A stretch of DNA of 64,000 nt, from the NCBI RefSeq assembly GCF_017163705.1, contig NZ_JAFIWB010000004.1:62001-126000 (forward strand). Reading direction: 5' to 3'. Under the pieces are notes generated by a model, which searched no databases, was not told the origin of the DNA, and was given only the letters and a program-made list of their open reading frames with translations. This stretch comes from Xanthomonas bonasiae (GTDB lineage: Bacteria > Pseudomonadota > Gammaproteobacteria > Xanthomonadales > Xanthomonadaceae). The translations under genes were made by a program, and so were the position numbers. Shown here in pieces: positions 63,895 to 64,000 of this stretch. The first letter of the stretch is position 1, and every line of letters starts with the position of its first letter.

Positions 63895-64000
63895 ATGACT
63901 GACCCGCAACTCGATTCGAACGGGCGCCTGCGCCACCTGCTGACCCTGGAAGGCCTGCCGCGCGCGACCTTGCTGCAACTGCTGGACCGCGCCGGGCAGA
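63895..64000 (+). CDS. pyrB: Aspartate carbamoyltransferase, 5' end only
   Basis: Only the first 35 codons are in the window. They read [20 protein letters not shown], continuing [15 protein letters not shown], which matches the opening helix of PyrB. The gene order yqgE-ruvX-pyrB supports the call. PyrB makes carbamoyl aspartate in pyrimidine synthesis. Confidence 0.85.
   Translation, partial: MTDPQLDSNGRLRHLLTLEGLPRATLLQLLDRAGQ

Overview
The window is about 69% GC (by eye), gene-dense and free of tRNA, rRNA, prophage, insertion sequences or CRISPR. Gene order and content point to a Xanthomonadaceae chromosome, most likely Xanthomonas or a close relative. The supporting signs are pilT-pilU beside yggS and proC, yqgE-ruvX-pyrB, aroK-aroB near hemE, a metX-metB-hom operon behind a SAM-I riboswitch, a divergent MFS transporter/soxR pair as in Stenotrophomonas, and short dispersed inverted repeats built on GGGATTCGGGATT and on GTAGGAGCGGCTTCAG. 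The genus is an inference; no 16S or other marker is present.

Layout. 1-9850: a truncated exported protein, hslO (redox chaperone), mtgA (murein glycosyltransferase), a GtrB-type glycosyltransferase overlapping a CBS-domain gene, an AsmA-family protein, a hemolysin III/PAQR membrane protein, prfC and an M23 peptidase. 9851-13518: SAM-I riboswitch, then metX, metB and hom joined by 4-nt overlaps, covering the branch from aspartate semialdehyde to cystathionine. 13541-24040: an alpha/beta hydrolase, a beta-propeller diguanylate cyclase, sdaA, a glutaredoxin-like gene, an exported amidase, a GNAT acetyltransferase and a yceI-cytochrome b561-yceI operon. 24273-33097: two tandem hybrid sensor kinases with periplasmic propellers, then an MdtD-like exporter. 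33098-33912 is a tandem array of about five 111-bp REP-like units.

33913-43861: hemE with a small WGR-domain gene, aroK-aroB, then pdxH, an AAC(6')-like acetyltransferase and a BtuF-like protein without a signal peptide; an MFS exporter and soxR share a region with a clear SoxR box; then a D-2-hydroxyacid dehydrogenase, a DUF4426 lipoprotein and proC. 44012-51313: an unidentified secreted protein, yggS, pilT, pilU, and a cytoplasmic propeller gene coupled to a MASE1-GGDEF diguanylate cyclase. 51364-58042: two membrane proteins, then a three-gene cluster of a mono-heme lipoprotein, a LodA-like CTQ oxidase and a LodB-like flavoprotein. 58122-64000: DUF72, a secreted hypothetical protein, tag, DUF4153, yqgE, ruvX and the start of pyrB.

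The most interesting loci are the lod-like cluster with its haem lipoprotein (53335-58042), the riboswitch operon (9983-13518), the REP array (33301-33826), and the recurring long inverted repeats placed directly at stop codons, including one that splits pilT from pilU and a variant that seems to encode the C-terminus of a sensor kinase. Signalling is prominent: two GGDEF proteins and two hybrid kinases, with propellers in three of them and a fourth propeller encoded next to the other cyclase.
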